Below, in pieces: positions 6,563-8,804 of a stretch of DNA of 8,804 nt. The notes beneath the pieces are model-generated. The model saw only the letters and a list, made by a program, of their open reading frames with translations. It searched no databases and was not told the DNA's origin. The DNA lies in the NCBI GenBank assembly GCA_016783225.1, contig JADHWZ010000087.1:1-8804 (forward strand), in the 5' to 3' direction. The position numbers and the translations under genes were made by a program. Position 1 is the stretch's first letter. Each line of letters begins with the position of its first letter. This DNA comes from Dehalococcoidia bacterium. GTDB taxonomy: Bacteria > Chloroflexota > Dehalococcoidia > GIF9 > UBA5620.

Positions 6563-7804
6563 GTGAAAGGGGTCTTCTACGGGTGGTGGATAGTATTAGC
6601 TAGTTTCATTATTGCCTCTTATGTCGCCGGTACCATATTCTATGGCTTCACCGCCTTTTTCGAGCCAATAGTAGCGGAGCACGGCTGGAGCTATACGCAG
6701 GTTTCAATCGCCTCCTCCCTCCGTGGCTTAGAAATGGGGATCCTCGCCCCTGTAATAGGTTTTGTCGTCGATCGCTTTGGTTCGAGAAAGATGACATTGT
6801 TCGGAGTCATCATTGTAGGCTTCGGGCTAATCTTCGTTAGCCTGACCCACTCGCTCACAATGTTCTACGGCGCGTTTCTCCTTCTTGCTCTAGGGGCCGG
6901 TAGTTGCACCAGCGTGGTGCTGACGACAGCGGTGGCTAACTGGTTCAAAAGGAACATCGGCAAGGCACTTGGCATTACAGCCTGCGGCTTCGGTGCTGGC
7001 GGAGCGTTTATCCCGCTTATTGTTTGGCTTATTGACGCTTATGACTGGCGAACCGCTCTGCTTATCCTCGGACTGGGAATGTGGACCCTTGGAATCACAT
7101 TGGCATTCGTCATTCGCGATAAACCAGAGCAGTACGGCTATCTCCCCGATGGGGATACGCATGCTGGGTCGACCAGCAAGTCAGAAGTTCAGGTGCAGGT
7201 GGTGGAAGTCGCCTTCAAGGAAGCAATCAAGGGGAGGACTCTCTGGCTCATAGGCCTAGCAGAGGCGATACGGTTCGCGATCCTTACGGCCGTTGTCATC
7301 CATATCATGCCCTATCTCAGCAGCATCGGCATATCGAGAAGAGATGCCGGTCTTGTAGCTACAGCCGTGCCGCTGCTCAGCCTCATCGGGAGGTTCGGGT
7401 TCGGATGGCTTGGAGACATCGTCGACAAAAGGTATGCCATGGCCAGCACGCACCTCGTTATGGGACTTGGGATGTTAGCTCTCTCTTATGCCAATATACG
7501 ATGGGCTATTCTGCCTTTTCTCCTTCTTTTCCCCCTGGGATATGGAGGAGGCATGAGTCTGCGCGGGGTTATATTGACAGACTACTTTGATAGAATTCAC
7601 TTTGGCAAGGCGCTTGGGATAATAATGGGGATATCGTCAATTGGCGGGATCATAGGGCCAGCGCTTGCCGGCTGGACATTCGATACCCTGGGAAACTACA
7701 GCGTGGTGTGGTTTGCCTTCTCTGCGCTTACCCTTGTGGCACTGCCAATAATACTCGTGATTCCGGCAGCGAGGGTCCCTGACTTGCAATCCAGAGCACA
7801 GTGA
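6563..7804 (+). CDS. Major facilitator superfamily transporter, monocarboxylate/oxalate-formate-like
   Basis: This 413-residue secondary carrier has about 12 predicted membrane helices with a polar central loop (about 186-222). The opening YGWWIVLASFI, the motif-A loop GFVVDRFGSRK (66-76), WFKRNIGKALGI (127-138) and the matching second-half loop GWLGDIVDKR (281-290), then FGKALGIIMGISSIGGIIGP (347-366), resemble the MCT/OFA branch of MFS, which moves small carboxylates. It uses a GTG start backed by GAGGGG. It lies 132 bp behind the ligase on the same strand and may be the last gene of that operon or have its own promoter. In context it could supply a second route for the same acid, or export an end product. 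Direction and substrate cannot be read from the sequence. The superfamily is firm; the branch is likely. Confidence 0.9.
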   Translation: MKGVFYGWWIVLASFIIASYVAGTIFYGFTAFFEPIVAEHGWSYTQVSIASSLRGLEMGILAPVIGFVVDRFGSRKMTLFGVIIVGFGLIFVSLTHSLTMFYGAFLLLALGAGSCTSVVLTTAVANWFKRNIGKALGITACGFGAGGAFIPLIVWLIDAYDWRTALLILGLGMWTLGITLAFVIRDKPEQYGYLPDGDTHAGSTSKSEVQVQVVEVAFKEAIKGRTLWLIGLAEAIRFAILTAVVIHIMPYLSSIGISRRDAGLVATAVPLLSLIGRFGFGWLGDIVDKRYAMASTHLVMGLGMLALSYANIRWAILPFLLLFPLGYGGGMSLRGVILTDYFDRIHFGKALGIIMGISSIGGIIGPALAGWTFDTLGNYSVVWFAFSALTLVALPIILVIPAARVPDLQSRAQ

Positions 7805-7869
7805 GGGCTGCCGCGTGACAAGTGCTTCAGCAACCCGGTTGCCGTGAATCCGAGTCGCTGACTTGAGGC

Positions 7870-7889
7870 TTCACACTGGTTCACACTGG
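7870..7889. repeat. Tandem 10-bp direct repeat
   Basis: TTCACACTGG occurs twice in immediate succession (7870-7879 and 7880-7889) in the gap between the convergent MFS and C_GCAxxG genes. Two copies one helical turn apart could be a protein-binding site, but replication slippage is the simpler explanation, especially since no gene starts here. Confidence 0.5.
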
Positions 7890-7894
7890 AGGAC

Positions 7895-7926
7895 CTGGGG
7901 ATGCATCGGTGATTGATGACACCCAG
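7895..7926. terminator. Candidate stem between convergent genes
   Basis: CTGGG (7895-7899) pairs with CCCAG (7922-7926), and CATC (7904-7907) with GATG inside, giving an imperfect 9-bp stem in the 127-bp gap where the two transcripts meet. A second small stem, GCAAC/GTTGC at 7830-7842, follows the MFS stop. No good T-run is present on either strand, so the bidirectional terminator role is tentative. Confidence 0.2.
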
Positions 7927-7931
7927 ACAAG

Positions 7932-8432
7932 CTAGCTGAGGTTTTCTCTTTCCATTATTAGTTCGCCGGCAATGCGAGCTGCCTTGCCCGCGGGAACACG
8001 ACATTTCTTCGCAGCTCCTGCCTTTGCGAATTCCTCGGCCTCCGATGGGTCCGCCAAGTTGAAGCTTCTGCCGAATATTAATTTGTGGATGTCACGACAC
8101 ATCAGACTGCCGAACTCGCTCTCAAAACTTCGGCAGAATCTTCTAGCCTGTTTAAGCGCGCGAAAATACCCATCCCAATCATCCAGCTTGTCTCGACCAA
8201 AGGCCAACCCAATGGCCATCAGTCCACCAATGACGGCTCCACAGGTCTCCCCCCTTAGAGCAATACCAGGCATGACAGTAGCCGCCTTCAAAGTCGCCGC
8301 ATCACCGAGATGGAATTGCTCCTGAAGAGCCAGAAGGGTCCCTTGAGCGCAGCTGCCGGACATCTCTTCATAGTCCCCGGCCTTTTGCTCAAGCTGGTTC
8401 AAGATATCTTCTTTTGAGGGTTTAGTTGACAT
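7932..8432 (-). CDS. C_GCAxxG_C_C family putative redox-active cysteine protein
   Basis: This 166-residue protein matches the C_GCAxxG_C_C family of putative redox proteins, known by four conserved cysteines and a CGAxxG motif. Visible here are Cys28 in GSCAQG, Cys64 in ETCGAVIGG followed by LMAIGLAFGR, and Cys100 and Cys112 in ARRFCRSFESEFGSLMC; an extra Cys144 lies near the C-terminus. It has no signal peptide or membrane segment, so it is probably cytoplasmic. The biochemical role of the family is not established, though disulfide or metal chemistry is plausible. The frame stays open to 8513, but the start at 8432 is preferred: AGGGAG (complement of 8443-8448) precedes it by 10 bases, and the extra 27 residues look non-coding. 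It is convergent with the MFS gene and on the same strand as the thiolase upstream of it, about 180 bp away. Confidence 0.85.
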   Translation of the reverse strand: MSTKPSKEDILNQLEQKAGDYEEMSGSCAQGTLLALQEQFHLGDAATLKAATVMPGIALRGETCGAVIGGLMAIGLAFGRDKLDDWDGYFRALKQARRFCRSFESEFGSLMCRDIHKLIFGRSFNLADPSEAEEFAKAGAAKKCRVPAGKAARIAGELIMERENLS

Positions 8433-8458
8433 TTCGGCTGTTCTCCCTGTGAGACTGC

Positions 8459-8486
8459 AGTGTAGAATGCCGCTGCACGGCGCAAA
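8459..8486 (-). promoter_or_regulatory. Weak promoter candidate for the C_GCAxxG gene
   Basis: Read on the - strand, TTTGCG (8486-8481) and TACACT (8464-8459) are spaced by 16 bases and lie about 27 bases before the start codon at 8432. The consensus match is modest. The 177-bp gap to the thiolase stop makes a separate promoter reasonable but does not prove it. Confidence 0.2.
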
Positions 8487-8609
8487 CCCAGACGCAACGC
8501 AAAAGGGACTCACGCCTCACCAACTTTGAGTCGCTCCCCTAATGGAAACGACCAGTCCCCTGTCCGGGATTTCGGGCAAGCCTATCCACCGCTTTGAAAG
8601 TCGACCGAA

Positions 8610-8804
8610 CTAGTTCTTCTGCCCAAATATGCCGACGGCGCAAGAAAAGGAACCGGGCCTTCCGCCTAAATTATGCGTTAACCCAATAGTGGGATTCTTC
8701 CTCTGCCGGGGGCCAGCCCTTCCTTGAAGTTGCAGATAGACCTCGTAGATCATCCTTATCCCGCTGGCACCAATAGGATGGCCAAAGCATTTCAGGCCGC
8801 CATC
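8610..8804 (-). CDS. SCP2/SCPx-type thiolase (acetyl-CoA acetyltransferase-like), C-terminal 64 residues, cut by window edge
   Basis: On the - strand the frame enters at the right edge and runs to TAG at 8612-8610. It begins DGGLKCFGHPIGASGIRMIY, the thiolase H-P-x-G-A-x-G block carrying the active-site His (residue 9 here), and continues through YLQLQGRAGPRQ, NPTIGLTHNLGGRPGS and FSCAVGIFGQKN. The THNLGG end is typical of the SCP2/archaeal-type thiolase branch rather than the FadA type with CxGGGxG. Such enzymes cleave or form beta-ketoacyl-CoA in the cytoplasm; many of this branch lie next to a small DUF35 zinc-ribbon protein, which would be outside the window. The nucleophilic Cys and N-terminal domain are also outside. 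The fragment has no internal start near the edge, so it is easy to miss. The frame fits the family to the stop without a break. Confidence 0.88.
   Translation of the reverse strand, partial: DGGLKCFGHPIGASGIRMIYEVYLQLQGRAGPRQRKNPTIGLTHNLGGRPGSFSCAVGIFGQKN

Noticed and set aside
7972..8325. 117-codon + strand frame opposite the C_GCAxxG gene
   Set aside because: The - strand frame carries the family cysteine motifs; this one has none and no ribosome site.
8433..8513. N-terminal extension of the C_GCAxxG protein to a start at 8513
   Set aside because: The extra 27 residues are not family-like, and a ribosome site is placed for the start at 8432.
1..8804. CRISPR array, insertion sequence or prophage parts
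   Set aside because: No regularly spaced repeats, transposase motifs, terminal inverted repeats or phage genes were seen.

Overview
The window looks like part of a bacterial chromosome or metagenome contig devoted to uptake and CoA activation of an organic acid. No gene fixes the taxon. The acyl-CoA ligase, class III CoA-transferase, thiolase, TRAP transporter and lipoprotein-type TRAP binding protein, with GTG starts and good Shine-Dalgarno sites, would fit an anaerobic or deep-subsurface fatty/aromatic-acid degrader such as a Dehalococcoidia-type Chloroflexota or a Desulfobacterota member. That assignment is inference.

Layout from the left: (1) the 3' part of a class III (CaiB/BaiF) CoA-transferase, cut by the window edge; (2) directly behind it, a broken C-terminal remnant of a penicillin-acylase-family amidase with a frameshift at about 825-840; (3) about 680 bp (1154-1835) with no convincing gene but two clear hairpins; (4) a four-gene + strand cluster: TRAP solute-binding lipoprotein (dctP-like), small TRAP membrane subunit (dctQ-like), large TRAP permease (dctM-like, ATGA overlap with dctQ) and an AMP-forming acyl-CoA synthetase 29 bp further on; (5) after 132 bp, an MFS carboxylate-type permease with its own Shine-Dalgarno site and possibly its own promoter; (6) on the - strand and convergent, a C_GCAxxG_C_C redox-type cysteine protein; (7) at the right edge, on the - strand, the last 64 codons of an SCP2/SCPx-type thiolase.

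The genes suggest one theme. A high-affinity TRAP system imports a carboxylate, the ligase and/or CoA-transferase turns it into a CoA thioester, and a thiolase (possibly from a neighbouring operon) works on acyl-CoA chains. The MFS carrier could be a second import or an export route. The substrate cannot be read from the sequence. No CRISPR array, insertion sequence, tRNA or rRNA was seen. I found no strong candidate for a wholly new system. The most notable points are the decayed amidase, the palindrome between dctP and dctQ, the hairpin upstream of dctP, and the ligase placed in a TRAP operon.
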